A stretch of DNA of 15,162 nt. Source: JBPCOI01 sp051000395. Lineage in GTDB: Bacteria > Actinomycetota > Actinomycetes > Mycobacteriales > Jatrophihabitantaceae. Shown piece after piece: positions 1 through 7,404 of the stretch; within the stretch, counting starts at the first letter, position 1, and each line of letters opens with the position of its first letter. The stretch is from positions 1 through 15,162 of the forward strand of contig JBPCOI010000011.1 in the NCBI GenBank assembly GCA_051000395.1, in the 5' to 3' direction. Both the position numbers and the translations under genes were made by a program. The notes below the pieces were generated by a model. That model searched no databases. It worked only from the letters and a program-made list of their open reading frames with translations, and was not told where the DNA came from.

Positions 1-313
1 ACACCCCCGCCGGCACCGGCGAACCATCCCCACCCACCGCCAACGCCACCGTGCCGTACGCCGGCACCGCACCCGCCGCACGACCCCGCAACGCGATCCG
101 CGTATCCAACAACCGAGACGGAGCCACCGACACGAACGACCCCGGCGCCGGCGACTGCGCTGCGCCGATCGGTCGAATCGGCGCTCCCGCCACCGCGTGA
201 ACCGCTGCGCGCGAAGGTGCCGCCGATGCCGTTGCGGCTGCAGCCAGGCCGACGACCAGCACCGAGACAGCTAGGAGGGCAGTCGAACGAGACGCACGCA
301 ACAGTGCGGACAT
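1..313 (-). CDS. Secreted protein, N-terminal part only (runs off the left edge)
   Basis: This is the first 104 codons of a minus-strand gene whose remainder lies beyond base 1. The ATG (313-311) follows a GGGAGG Shine-Dalgarno. Residues 1-32 form a signal peptide: a short Arg-containing n-region, a hydrophobic stretch at about residues 12-27, and an Ala-X-Ala type cleavage site near residue 31 (ATASAA). A low-complexity Ala/Pro linker follows. From residue 59 there is a stretch containing VAPSRLLDTR and then GAVPAYGTVALAVGG. I recognise this as the start of a beta-rich domain that recurs, often in tandem, in actinobacterial exported and cell-wall-associated proteins; its function is poorly known. 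The protein is probably extracellular. It uses many TTG/TCG/GCG codons, unlike the CTG/GCC preference of its neighbours. The catalytic or binding part, if any, is not visible. Confidence 0.75.
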   Translation of the reverse strand, partial: MSALLRASRSTALLAVSVLVVGLAAAATASAAPSRAAVHAVAGAPIRPIGAAQSPAPGSFVSVAPSRLLDTRIALRGRAAGAVPAYGTVALAVGGDGSPVPAGV

Positions 314-477
314 GGGGCCCTCCCGGGATCCCGCCAGCATCGCCTGAACACTGTGCGGCAAGCGGAACATAGACCATGGACCGGCGCCTCGGCTAGCCGC
401 AATCGTGCCTTTCCCGGTCACCTCGACATTGGCCGACAATCGCCCGGCACCCGAGCTTGACCCTGGGATGCCAGCAA

Positions 478-498
478 CGGCTGGCAGCTGCCCAGCCG
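478..498 (-). terminator. Candidate hairpin terminator after glmM
   Basis: Arms CGGCTGG (478-484) and CCAGCCG (492-498) form a perfect 7-bp GC-rich stem with a 7-nt loop, starting 5 nt after the glmM stop. There is no T-run, so it is at best a non-canonical terminator of the kind seen in high-GC actinomycetes. The rest of 314-503 holds no gene that I can see. It must contain the promoter of the leftward secreted-protein gene, but I found no convincing pair of boxes. Confidence 0.35.
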
Positions 499-503
499 GC
501 CCG

Positions 504-1835
504 TCAGGCGGACGCCACGGCGGCGCTCACCCGCTGCGCGATCTCCTCGGCCTGTGGTGCGCTCGGCGCCTCGACCATCACCCGCACCACATGCTCGGTG
601 CCCGAGGCGCGCAGCAGGATGCGGCCGCCGTCGCCGAGTTCGGCCTCAGCCGCCGCCACTGCCTCGGTGACCGCACCCGAGGCCGCCACCCGATGCTTGT
701 CCGCCACCCGCACGTTGATCAGGATCTGCGGCAGCCGGCGCACGACGCCGGCAAGCTCGGCCAGCGTCCGTCCGGTCGCTGTCATCCGCGCCATGACGTG
801 CAGGGCCGTGAGCAGGCCGTCGCCGGTCGTCGCCGCGTCGGTGAAGACCACATGGCCACTCTGCTCGCCGCCGAGGCTCAATCCCTTTGAGCGTAGGGCT
901 TCCAGCACGTAACGGTCACCGACCGCCGTGGTGATGACGTCGATGTCGGCCGCGCGCATCGCATGGTGGAAGCCGAGGTTGCTCATCACCGTGGCGACGA
1001 CGGTCTCGGCGCGCAGTTGCCCTGCCTCGCGCAGAGACAGGGCGCACATCCCCAGGATCTGGTCGCCATCGACGAGCTCGCCGGACGCGTCGACGGCCAG
1101 GCAGCGATCGGCGTCACCGTCGTGCGCGATCCCGAGATCGGCACCAGCGGATCGCACCGCCTCGGCTAGGACGGCCAGGTGGGTGGAACCGACGCCGTCG
1201 TTGATGTTCAGGCCGTCGGGTGCGCATGCCACGGCGGTCACAGTGGCGCCGGCGCGGCGGTAGAGCTCGGGCGCCACGAGCGAGGACGCGCCGTGCGCGC
1301 AGTCGACGACCACATGCACGCCGCCCAACTGGGCAGGCACCGCCGTCAGCAGATGGGACAAGTAGCGCTCGACCGCGTCCTCGGCGCTGCGCAAGCGGCC
1401 CACGTCGGCACCGGTCGGACGCGAGGTCGGGCCCGACGCGATCGCCGCTTCGATCTCCGCCTCGATGTGGTCGGGCAGCTTGTGCCCACCGCGTGCGAAC
1501 AGCTTGATCCCGTTGTCGGGCATCGGATTGTGCGATGCGGACAGGACGATTCCCAGGTCGGCCGCGTAGCTGGCAGTGAGGAACGCGATCGCGGGTGTCG
1601 GCAGCACGCCCACGCACAGTACGTCCGCACCAGCCGAGGCCAGGCCGGCGACCACGGCCGCTTCGAGCATCTCGCCGCTGGCGCGCGGATCGCGGCCGAC
1701 GACCGCGACCGGACGGTGCGTCGCGTTGTGGGCGACGAGCACCCGGGCCGCGGCCGCTGCCACGGACAGCGCAAGCTCGGGCGTCAGCTCGGCGTTGGCC
1801 AGGCCGCGGACACCGTCGGTGCCGAACAGCGCCAA
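504..1835 (-). CDS. glmM: Phosphoglucosamine mutase GlmM
   Basis: GlmM converts glucosamine-6-phosphate to glucosamine-1-phosphate, the step feeding UDP-GlcNAc and hence peptidoglycan, in the cytosol. The 443-residue protein is the normal length for the alpha-D-phosphohexomutase family. It shows the N-terminal FGTDGVRG, the phosphoserine loop SASHNP (catalytic Ser101), the Mg-binding loop DGDADR (239-244), the sugar-binding GGEQSGH (322-328) and the C-terminal phosphate loop RASGTEHVVR (409-418). The start is TTG (1835-1833), chosen because the family begins just before FGTDGVRG. No good Shine-Dalgarno precedes it. It lies only 5 nt after the rpsI stop, so translation is probably coupled to rpsI. 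It is the third gene of the rplM-rpsI-glmM unit, a standard actinobacterial arrangement. Confidence 0.97.
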   Translation of the reverse strand: MALFGTDGVRGLANAELTPELALSVAAAAARVLVAHNATHRPVAVVGRDPRASGEMLEAAVVAGLASAGADVLCVGVLPTPAIAFLTASYAADLGIVLSASHNPMPDNGIKLFARGGHKLPDHIEAEIEAAIASGPTSRPTGADVGRLRSAEDAVERYLSHLLTAVPAQLGGVHVVVDCAHGASSLVAPELYRRAGATVTAVACAPDGLNINDGVGSTHLAVLAEAVRSAGADLGIAHDGDADRCLAVDASGELVDGDQILGMCALSLREAGQLRAETVVATVMSNLGFHHAMRAADIDVITTAVGDRYVLEALRSKGLSLGGEQSGHVVFTDAATTGDGLLTALHVMARMTATGRTLAELAGVVRRLPQILINVRVADKHRVAASGAVTEAVAAAEAELGDGGRILLRASGTEHVVRVMVEAPSAPQAEEIAQRVSAAVASA

Positions 1836-1840
1836 GGCCG

Positions 1841-2239
1841 TCAGCGCTTCGAGTACTGCGGTGCCTTACGGGCTTTCTTCAGGCGGTACTTCTTGCGTTC
1901 CTTGACCCGGGGATCGCGGGTCAGGAAGCCGGCCTTCTTCAGCGCGGGCCGGTCGTCGGGGACGAGACCGATCAGCGCGCGGGAGATGGCCAGGCGCAGC
2001 GCGCCGGCCTGACCGGTGATGCCACCACCGGAGAGCGATGCGATGACGTCGAACTCGCCGTCCTTCTCGAGCGTCACGAACGGCTCGCGGATCAGCTGCT
2101 GATGCACCTTGTTCGGGAAGTAGTTCTCGAGCGTGCGCCCGTTGAGCGTGAACGAGCCGCTGCCCGGCACGAGGCGCACGCGCACGATCGCTTCCTTGCG
2201 GCGGCCGACGACGATCGCCTTGGGCGTGGGGATACTCAC
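1841..2239 (-). CDS. rpsI: 30S ribosomal protein S9
   Basis: S9 (132 aa) is a small-subunit protein whose C-terminal tail reaches the P-site tRNA. The family features are intact: VGRRKEAIVRVRL near the N-terminus, NGRTLENYF, the GGGITGQAGALR loop, the LTRDPRVKERKKYRLKKAR segment and the terminal YSKR. The GTG start (2239-2237) overlaps the rplM stop in a GTGA arrangement, so S9 is translated by coupling to L13. This rplM-rpsI pairing is nearly universal in bacteria. Nothing in the protein looks abnormal. Confidence 0.98.
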   Translation of the reverse strand: MSIPTPKAIVVGRRKEAIVRVRLVPGSGSFTLNGRTLENYFPNKVHQQLIREPFVTLEKDGEFDVIASLSGGGITGQAGALRLAISRALIGLVPDDRPALKKAGFLTRDPRVKERKKYRLKKARKAPQYSKR

Positions 2240-2685
2240 TGGCTGACCTGCTTGATCTCGAACGGTTGGGGTTTCTGGGCGGCGTGCGGGTGCTCGGGAC
2301 CGGCGTAGACCTTCAGCTTCTTCAGCTGCGCGCGGCCGAGCGTGTTCTTGGGCAGCATGCCCCTCACCGCCAGCTCGACGACGCGCTCGGGCCGGCTGTC
2401 GAGCAACTCGCCGACGGTGCGCTTGGACAGGCCGCCGGGGTAGCCGGAGTGCCGGTAGCGGAACTCGTCACGCTTGGCTGGGGATACGGCGACCTTGGAC
2501 GCATTGACGACGACGACGAAGTCGCCTACATCGACGTGCTGGGCGAACTGCGGCTTGTGCTTGCCGCGCAGCAGCGTCGCGGCATGGCTCGCCGGGCAGC
2601 CCAGGAAGATGTCGTCGGCGTCGATCACGTGCCAGCGGCGCTCGATCTCGCCGGGCTTGGGGGTGTAGGTACCACCGCAACGCAT
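2236..2685 (-). CDS. rplM: 50S ribosomal protein L13
   Basis: L13 (149 aa) is an early-assembly large-subunit protein. Family hallmarks are present: TYTPKPGEIERRWHVIDADD, LLRGKHKPQFAQHVDVGDFV, YRHSGYPGGL, the MLPKNTLGR box and KLKVYAGPEHPHAAQ. The ATG (2685-2683) has a good AGGAG ribosome-binding site 8 nt upstream. Two features are odd. The nearly invariant LGRLAS motif reads LGCPAS here, and the TGNK loop reads SPAK. The N-terminus also carries two or three extra residues (MRCGGTYTP instead of the usual MRTYTP). The frame is uninterrupted, so the gene is probably functional. It is first in the rplM-rpsI-glmM unit and is preceded by a promoter and a leader hairpin. Confidence 0.97.
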   Translation of the reverse strand: MRCGGTYTPKPGEIERRWHVIDADDIFLGCPASHAATLLRGKHKPQFAQHVDVGDFVVVVNASKVAVSPAKRDEFRYRHSGYPGGLSKRTVGELLDSRPERVVELAVRGMLPKNTLGRAQLKKLKVYAGPEHPHAAQKPQPFEIKQVSQ

Positions 2686-2709
2686 TGCTCGTGCTCCTGT
2701 CGGTCTTCA

Positions 2710-2738
2710 CGCCGCATCCGTGTCGTCGCCATGCGGCG
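2710..2738 (-). promoter_or_regulatory. Leader hairpin upstream of rplM
   Basis: Perfect 8-bp inverted repeat: CGCCGCAT (2710-2717) and ATGCGGCG (2731-2738), with a 13-nt loop. In the minus-strand transcript it sits between the predicted start site (about 2819) and the rplM ribosome-binding site. In E. coli and Firmicutes the rplM-rpsI leader mediates autoregulation by L13, so a similar role is plausible here. That is inference from position and structure only. Confidence 0.4.
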
Positions 2739-2825
2739 CCCCCACGGTCATCGAAGCGTGACGCTCACCCGACGGTCCCCGAGGCATGGCCTGCGCGCGC
2801 GGAGTCGTCCGCGCACCAGTCGGCA

Positions 2826-2855
2826 ACCTTACCGGGCCCCGTGATCCCGGGCCAA
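2826..2855 (-). promoter_or_regulatory. Promoter of rplM-rpsI-glmM
   Basis: On the minus strand TTGGCC (2855-2850) is followed after 18 nt by TAAGGT (2831-2826), matching the vegetative sigma -35/-10 pattern (TTGNCN and TANNNT). The predicted start is near 2819, giving a leader of roughly 130 nt before rplM. The geometry is the same as that of the infA promoter in this window. The 265-bp gap 2686-2950 holds this promoter, the leader hairpin and the upstream region of the divergent sortase gene; I see no other gene there. Confidence 0.6.
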
Positions 2856-2950
2856 ATCCCCGGAATCCGCCGCGGACGAAACCGGCGGGCGGTGCGCTCG
2901 TTATCGTGGACGAGGACCGACGACCGGCGGATCAGACGGGCAGCCACCAC

Positions 2951-3604
2951 ATGAGCCAGCAGGCAGCGCCGCGAGGGGGTGCCTCCGCCTACGCCGGGTG
3001 GCTCCCCTTCCTCTGCGTGCTGGCCGCGATCGTGCTGGTCGCCGGATCGGCGATCACGTGGGTCACCTCACCGAACTGGGGGCGGCACGAGATCACGGCG
3101 GCACCCCGCAACGTCGGCAAGGTGCCCACCGTCCCCGGCGTCCTGGTCGCGCTGGTGTCGCCGAACATGATCGAGATCCCGAAGCTGAAGCAGAAGGCGC
3201 CGATCGTGCAGGTCAGCACGTTGCCCGACGGTGAGCTGGACATCCCGCTCAACCCCAAGGTCGTCGGCTGGTGGGACGCGGGCGCAAAACCGGGTGCGCA
3301 CAAGGGCACTGCGATCCTGGCCGGTCACATCAACTACTCCGGCGTCCAGGGCGCGCTCGCCCGGATCGACACGCTGAACCCCGGGGACCGCATCTACATC
3401 GACGGGTTCAACGCCGGCAAGAAGACCCGCGTCCCGTTCAAGATCACCGGCGTCCGCACGTACGACAAGAAGGCCTTGCCGTACAAGCAGATCTTCGATC
3501 AGACGAGCGTCGGCCGCGTCGCGATCGTGACGTGCGGCGGGCCGTTCGATGCGCGTACCGGCAACTACCTCGACAACATCGTCGCGTTCGCCGTCCCCGC
3601 CTGA
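2951..3604 (+). CDS. Class F-type sortase
   Basis: This is a membrane-anchored cysteine transpeptidase. Sortases cleave a C-terminal sorting motif of exported proteins and join them to the cell wall or to other proteins. The 217-residue protein has a short cytoplasmic tail, one transmembrane helix (about residues 18-40) and an extracellular sortase domain (about 70-217). The catalytic triad is visible: His126 in LAGHIN, Cys195 in VAIVTCGGPFD, and Arg202 in DARTGNYLDN. The TCGGPFD context fits the actinobacterial class F group, which usually stands alone without pilin operons, as here. I chose the ATG at 2951 because it places the helix next to the N-terminus; a GTG about 14 codons upstream is possible. 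No strong ribosome-binding site is seen. The stop codon directly abuts that of the convergent ABC-F gene. The substrate is unknown; no sorting signal occurs in the window. Confidence 0.88.
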   Translation: MSQQAAPRGGASAYAGWLPFLCVLAAIVLVAGSAITWVTSPNWGRHEITAAPRNVGKVPTVPGVLVALVSPNMIEIPKLKQKAPIVQVSTLPDGELDIPLNPKVVGWWDAGAKPGAHKGTAILAGHINYSGVQGALARIDTLNPGDRIYIDGFNAGKKTRVPFKITGVRTYDKKALPYKQIFDQTSVGRVAIVTCGGPFDARTGNYLDNIVAFAVPA

Positions 3605-5224
3605 TCAGCGCCCCCGCACCGGGCGCGACTCGTCGAACACCGGCTCCGTGGACTCGTAGACCATCCCGTCGGCGCCGAACACGAGGAACCGGTCGAACGA
3701 GCGGGCGAACCACCGGTCGTGCGTCACCGCCAGTACCGTGCCGTCGAAGGATTCCAGCGCGTCCTCCAGTGCTTCGGCGCTGAGCACGTCGAGGTTGTCG
3801 GTCGGCTCGTCCAGCAACAGCAACGTCGCACCGGACAGCTCGAGCAGCAGGATCTGCAGGCGCGCCTGCTGGCCGCCGGACAGCGACCCGAAGCTCTGAT
3901 CGCCCTGCTGGTTCAGTCCGTATCGGCGCAGGGCAGCAATCGCCCGGCCGCGCTCGACACCGCTTCGTCCGGGCTCGCCGGCCCAAAGCAGGTCGACGAG
4001 CGTACGGTCGCGCCAGCCAGGATGCGCGTGCGTCTGCGCGAACAGACCCGGCACCACGCGCGCACCGAGGCGCCATCGTCCCTCGGTGCGGATCTGTTCG
4101 CCGGCCAGCAGGCGGAGCAGGTGCGACTTGCCGGCACCGTTGGCGCCCAGGACGCCGACCCGCTCGCCGTAGTAGACCTCTGCGTCGAAGGGCTGCATCA
4201 GGCCCGGCAGTCCCAGCTGCTCGCAGACGATCGCCCGCACACCCGTCCGGCCACCGCGCAGACGCATCGAGACGCGCTGCTCGGCGGGCTTGTCCGGCGG
4301 CGCTCCGGCCGCCTCGAACCGCTCCAACCGGGTGCACATCGCGCGATAGCGGGCCGCCATGTCCGGGCTGATCTTCGCCTGCTGCTGCAGCGTCCGGACG
4401 AGCTCACGCAGCCGCGCGTGCTCGTCGTCCCACCGGCGGCGCAGCTCGGCCATCCGCTCGTGCTTGGCCGCGCGCGCCTGGTGGTAGGACGCGAATCCGC
4501 CGCCGTGCACCCACACCGTGCCGCCCTCGACGGTGATGATCCGGTCGGCCACGGCGGCCAGCAGCTCGCGGTCGTGGCTCACGAACAACACGGTCTTCGC
4601 GCTCTCGCGCAGCTGCTGCTCGAGCCAGCGCTTGCCGGGGACGTCGAGGAAGTTGTCGGGCTCGTCGAGTAGCAGCACCTCGTCCGGGCCGCGCAGCAGC
4701 GCTTCCAGGGCGAGCCGCTTCTGCTCGCCGCCGGACAGCGTGCTCAGCTCGCGGTACTTGCAGCCGTCGTAGGCGACGCCGAGGGCGACCACCGTCACGG
4801 TGTCCCACAGCACCTCGGCGTCGTAGCCCCCGGCGTCGCCCCACTGCGTGAGCGCGTGCGCGTACCCGAGCTGCGCCCGTTCGTCGTCGCGCTCCATCAG
4901 CACCAGCTCGCTGCGCTGCAGCGCCGCCCAGGCACTGTTGACGGCAGGGGGCGCCAAGTCGATCAGGAACTCCTGCACGGTCGTCGCGTCCCGCATCGAA
5001 CCGATGAACTGCCGCATCACGCCCAGCCCGCCGCTTCGCGCGATCGAGCCCTGCTGCGGCGCGAGGTCGCCGGCGATCAACCGCAGCAGCGTCGTCTTGC
5101 CGGCGCCGTTCGCGCCGACGAGCGCGGACTTGGCGCCGTCACCGACCCGCAAGCTCGCCGCGTCCAGCAGCACCCGTCCGTCCGGCAGCGTGTGGCGTAC
5201 GGCCGCGACGTCGATGAACCCCAT
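3605..5224 (-). CDS. ABC-F family ATPase (duplicated ABC domains, soluble)
   Basis: This 539-residue protein has two ATP-binding cassettes and no membrane segment, the hallmark of ABC-F proteins, which act on ribosomes as translation factors or antibiotic-protection proteins. Domain 1 has Walker A GANGAGKTT (37-45), signature LSGGEQ (163-168) and Walker B LLLDEP (184-189). A charged Arg/Glu-rich linker follows at about 252-310. Domain 2 has GANGAGKS (360-367), LSGGQQ (448-453) and LLLLDEP (468-474), and switch histidines follow in VSHDRE and VTHDRW. I started it at ATG 5224 (MGFIDVAAVRHTLPDGR), where homology begins. The frame stays open far upstream, but that stretch is antisense to the FAD oxidase gene. 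An A-to-T-type -10 box (CAGACT) lies 8 nt before the ATG. Whether it confers antibiotic protection or is a housekeeping factor cannot be told from sequence. Confidence 0.93.
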   Translation of the reverse strand: MGFIDVAAVRHTLPDGRVLLDAASLRVGDGAKSALVGANGAGKTTLLRLIAGDLAPQQGSIARSGGLGVMRQFIGSMRDATTVQEFLIDLAPPAVNSAWAALQRSELVLMERDDERAQLGYAHALTQWGDAGGYDAEVLWDTVTVVALGVAYDGCKYRELSTLSGGEQKRLALEALLRGPDEVLLLDEPDNFLDVPGKRWLEQQLRESAKTVLFVSHDRELLAAVADRIITVEGGTVWVHGGGFASYHQARAAKHERMAELRRRWDDEHARLRELVRTLQQQAKISPDMAARYRAMCTRLERFEAAGAPPDKPAEQRVSMRLRGGRTGVRAIVCEQLGLPGLMQPFDAEVYYGERVGVLGANGAGKSHLLRLLAGEQIRTEGRWRLGARVVPGLFAQTHAHPGWRDRTLVDLLWAGEPGRSGVERGRAIAALRRYGLNQQGDQSFGSLSGGQQARLQILLLELSGATLLLLDEPTDNLDVLSAEALEDALESFDGTVLAVTHDRWFARSFDRFLVFGADGMVYESTEPVFDESRPVRGR

Positions 5225-5232
5225 GCCTGCTG

Positions 5233-5238
5233 AGTCTG
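5233..5238 (-). promoter_or_regulatory. -10-like box for a possible leaderless ABC-F mRNA
   Basis: On the minus strand CAGACT lies 8 nt before the ATG of the ABC-F gene. A at position 2 and T at position 6, the key bases of the TANNNT box, are kept. This spacing would place the transcript start at or next to the ATG. No -35 is obvious. It faces a similar box for the divergent oxidase gene within the 102-bp gap. Confidence 0.35.
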
Positions 5239-5313
5239 CGGCACGGCGACTGGATCGGGGACGGGGGCGGCACGGCACAACGACTGACAGCTGCCGATTT
5301 CCCGTCCGCGGCG

Positions 5314-5319
5314 CACAAT
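5314..5319 (+). promoter_or_regulatory. -10-like box for a possible leaderless FAD-oxidase mRNA
   Basis: CACAAT is followed by 7 nt and then the ATG at 5327. The start lacks a clear Shine-Dalgarno, so a leaderless or near-leaderless transcript is the simplest reading. No good -35 was found. Confidence 0.35.
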
Positions 5320-5326
5320 CGGCTGC

Positions 5327-6691
5327 ATGACGGTCGACCTCGCTGCGCTGCGCGACGCGCTGCCCGACGGCGCGCTGGCCACCGACCGTGACGTCGTCGC
5401 CGGATACCGGCAGGACTGGGCCCGGGAGCCGGCCGCGGGCTGGCCGATCGCGGTCGTGCGCGCGACGTGCACGGCGGACGTGCAAGCCACGCTGCGCTGG
5501 GCGAACCCGCACCGCGTGCCGGTCGTGCCGCGCGGCGCCGGCTCGGGACTGTCGGGCGGCTCGACCGCGGTGGACGGGGGGCTCGTGCTGTCCCTCGAAC
5601 GGATGCGCACGATCACGATCGACCCCGTGTCGCGCGTCGCGATCACCCAGCCGGGGCTGCTCAATGTCGAGGTGAAGCGGGCGGCCGCGGAGCACGGGCT
5701 GTGGTACCCGCCGGATCCGTCCTCGTTCGAGATGTGCTCGATCGGCGGTAACGCGGCCACCAACGCCGGCGGGCTGTGCTGCGTGAAGTACGGCGTGACC
5801 ACCGACTACGTCCTCGGCATGGAGGTCGTGCTCGCCGACGGCACTGCGCTGCGCCTGGGCGGTCCGCGGCTCAAGGACGTCGCGGGCCTGTCGCTGACGA
5901 AGCTGTTCGTCGGTTCGGGCGGCATCCTCGGTGTGATCACGGAGTTGACGCTGCGGCTGATGCCCGCGCCCCCTCCGGCGTCCACCCTCGTCGCGGTTTT
6001 CGCCTCGATCGAGGCCGCTGCGGACGCAGTGCTGGCGATCACCGCGACGCTGCGCCCGTCCATGCTGGAACTGATGGACCGCACGTCGATCAACGCCGTC
6101 GAGGACTACACGGCGATGGGACTGGACCGCAGCGCCGAAGCGCTGCTGATCGCCCGCTCGGACGCACCCGGCGCTGCCGCCGCACACGAGATCTCCCTGA
6201 TGGAATCGGCCTGCCTGGCCCACGGGTCGCGCGAGGTCTTCTGCACCGACGACCCCGCCGAGGGTGAGGCGTTCGCCGCCGCGCGCCGGGCGGCCTTCCC
6301 CGCGCTCGAGCGCCTCGGCAGCCTGCTGCTCGAGGACGTGGGTGTCGCGCTGCCCAACCTGCCGCCGCTGGTGCGGGGCATCGAGCTGATCGCGCAGAAG
6401 CACGACGTGACGATCGCGTTGGTCGCGCATGCCGGTGACGGCAATACGCACCCGCTCGTCGTCTACGACGCGTCCGACCCGGGCGCGACGGCACGCGCGC
6501 AGGCGGCATTCGGTGCCGTCATGGAGCTCGCGATCGCCCTCGGGGGCACCATCACCGGCGAGCACGGCGTCGGGCGCTTGAAGCGGGACTGGCTGCCGGC
6601 CTACCTCGGCGCGGACGTGATGGCGCTGACCCGGCTGATCAAGGACGCGCTCGATCCGGGCGGGATCCTCAACCCCGGCGCGATCATCTAG
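5327..6691 (+). CDS. FAD-linked 2-hydroxyacid oxidase (GlcD / D-lactate dehydrogenase type)
   Basis: This 454-residue flavoprotein belongs to the vanillyl-alcohol oxidase fold family. Members oxidise 2-hydroxyacids such as glycolate or D-lactate to 2-oxoacids, passing electrons to quinone or cytochromes. The N-terminal FAD-binding half shows VPRGAGSGLSGG (67-78), SIGGNAATNAGG (138-149) and VGSGGILGVITE (195-206). The C-terminal FAD_oxidase_C half shows AHAGDGNTHP (367-376) with its metal/substrate-binding His residues, ITGEHGVG (409-416) and the usual end ALDPGGILNPG. Length and motifs match GlcD and soluble D-lactate dehydrogenases. No glcE or glcF partner is adjacent and there is no C-terminal Fe-S domain, so it may act alone or with distant partners. 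The substrate cannot be decided here. It is the first of three plus-strand genes (5327-7980). Confidence 0.92.
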   Translation: MTVDLAALRDALPDGALATDRDVVAGYRQDWAREPAAGWPIAVVRATCTADVQATLRWANPHRVPVVPRGAGSGLSGGSTAVDGGLVLSLERMRTITIDPVSRVAITQPGLLNVEVKRAAAEHGLWYPPDPSSFEMCSIGGNAATNAGGLCCVKYGVTTDYVLGMEVVLADGTALRLGGPRLKDVAGLSLTKLFVGSGGILGVITELTLRLMPAPPPASTLVAVFASIEAAADAVLAITATLRPSMLELMDRTSINAVEDYTAMGLDRSAEALLIARSDAPGAAAAHEISLMESACLAHGSREVFCTDDPAEGEAFAAARRAAFPALERLGSLLLEDVGVALPNLPPLVRGIELIAQKHDVTIALVAHAGDGNTHPLVVYDASDPGATARAQAAFGAVMELAIALGGTITGEHGVGRLKRDWLPAYLGADVMALTRLIKDALDPGGILNPGAII

Positions 6692-6718
6692 CAACCGACC
6701 TCGTAGCTGTCGCTCCGG

Positions 6719-6724
6719 CATACT
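6719..6724 (+). promoter_or_regulatory. -10-like box before the lysoplasmalogenase-like gene
   Basis: CATACT is followed by 8 nt and then the GTG start at 6733. It sits in the 41-nt gap after the oxidase stop. This suggests the gene has its own leaderless promoter rather than relying only on read-through. Confidence 0.4.
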
Positions 6725-6732
6725 GGGCAGCC

Positions 6733-7383
6733 GTGGCGATCACCTTCCTGATCCTGACGGGCGTCGCGGCCGCCGGGGATTGGGCCGCGGTGTGGCAGCG
6801 GCTGTTCCGGCTGGAGTACCTGCTCAAACCGCTGACCCTGGCGCTGCTGATCGCGGCCGCTGCCGCGGCCGATCTCGGCGCAGCCAAGCCGTGGGTGCTC
6901 GCCGCGCTGGCGTTCGGCCTGCTGGGCAACGTCGCGCTGATGCTGAGCCAGGATGTGCCGGGGCGCCCAGACCCCGCGTTCCTCGTCGGGCTTGCCAGCT
7001 TCCTGATCGGCAACGCGGCCTATCTCGTCGCGTTCCTGCGACACGGCGTGCACGGGCTGCACCTGCTCGCCGGGCTGCTGATCGTGGCGGGAGCCGCGGT
7101 GCTGACGCTGCCGCTGGTGTTGCGTGGATCGCGGCGCGCCGGTGGGATGCCGCTCATGGCAGCAGTGGCCGCGTACGCCGTCCTGCTCGGCGCGACGGCC
7201 GTGCTCGCCGTGGGCACCTCGGCCATCGCGACGGCGCTCGGTGGCCTGCTGCTGCTCGCCTCGGACGCTGCCCTCGGGTGGGACCGCTTCGTCAAGCGCC
7301 TGCGGCGCGGCCCGTTGCTCGTGATCGTCAGCTATCACCTGGCGCAGCTGCTGATCGTGATCGGCCTGATCCGGCACCGCTGA
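6733..7383 (+). CDS. YhhN/TMEM86-family membrane protein (lysoplasmalogenase-like)
   Basis: This 216-residue integral membrane protein has about seven or eight hydrophobic helices. The order of motifs fits the YhhN family, whose animal members (TMEM86) hydrolyse the vinyl-ether bond of lysoplasmalogens: KPLTLALL near residue 33, a small-residue helix with GNVALML, FLIGNAAYLVAF, a C-terminal LLLASDAALGWDRF and YHLAQLLIVIGL. In the family as I recall it, the first of these motifs usually reads GD and the next GH. Here both are GN, while the second acidic SD is kept. That may reduce or change activity. The GTG start is set by the -10-like box 8 nt upstream and by the helix beginning at once. Activity is not established for most bacterial members. 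Confidence 0.75.
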   Translation: MAITFLILTGVAAAGDWAAVWQRLFRLEYLLKPLTLALLIAAAAAADLGAAKPWVLAALAFGLLGNVALMLSQDVPGRPDPAFLVGLASFLIGNAAYLVAFLRHGVHGLHLLAGLLIVAGAAVLTLPLVLRGSRRAGGMPLMAAVAAYAVLLGATAVLAVGTSAIATALGGLLLLASDAALGWDRFVKRLRRGPLLVIVSYHLAQLLIVIGLIRHR

Positions 7384-7392
7384 GGCCGTCGA

Positions 7393-7398
7393 TAGGCT
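7393..7398 (+). promoter_or_regulatory. -10 box (TAGGCT) before the RBBP9-type hydrolase
   Basis: TAGGCT matches TANNNT exactly and lies 6 nt before the GTG start at 7405. The gap to the previous gene is only 21 nt and carries no Shine-Dalgarno, which favours a leaderless transcript. Confidence 0.45.
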
Positions 7399-7404
7399 CC
7401 AGCC

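Noticed and set aside
2786..2950. Longer N-terminus for the sortase
   Set aside because: It would run through the rplM promoter region and put a Pro/Arg-rich stretch before the membrane anchor; ATG 2951 gives a normal topology.
5225..6721. Open frame continuing upstream of the ABC-F gene, which would make a protein of more than 1000 residues
   Set aside because: This stretch is antisense to the well-supported FAD oxidase gene and has Arg/Gln/His-rich low-complexity composition typical of GC-rich shadow frames. ABC-F homology starts at 5224.
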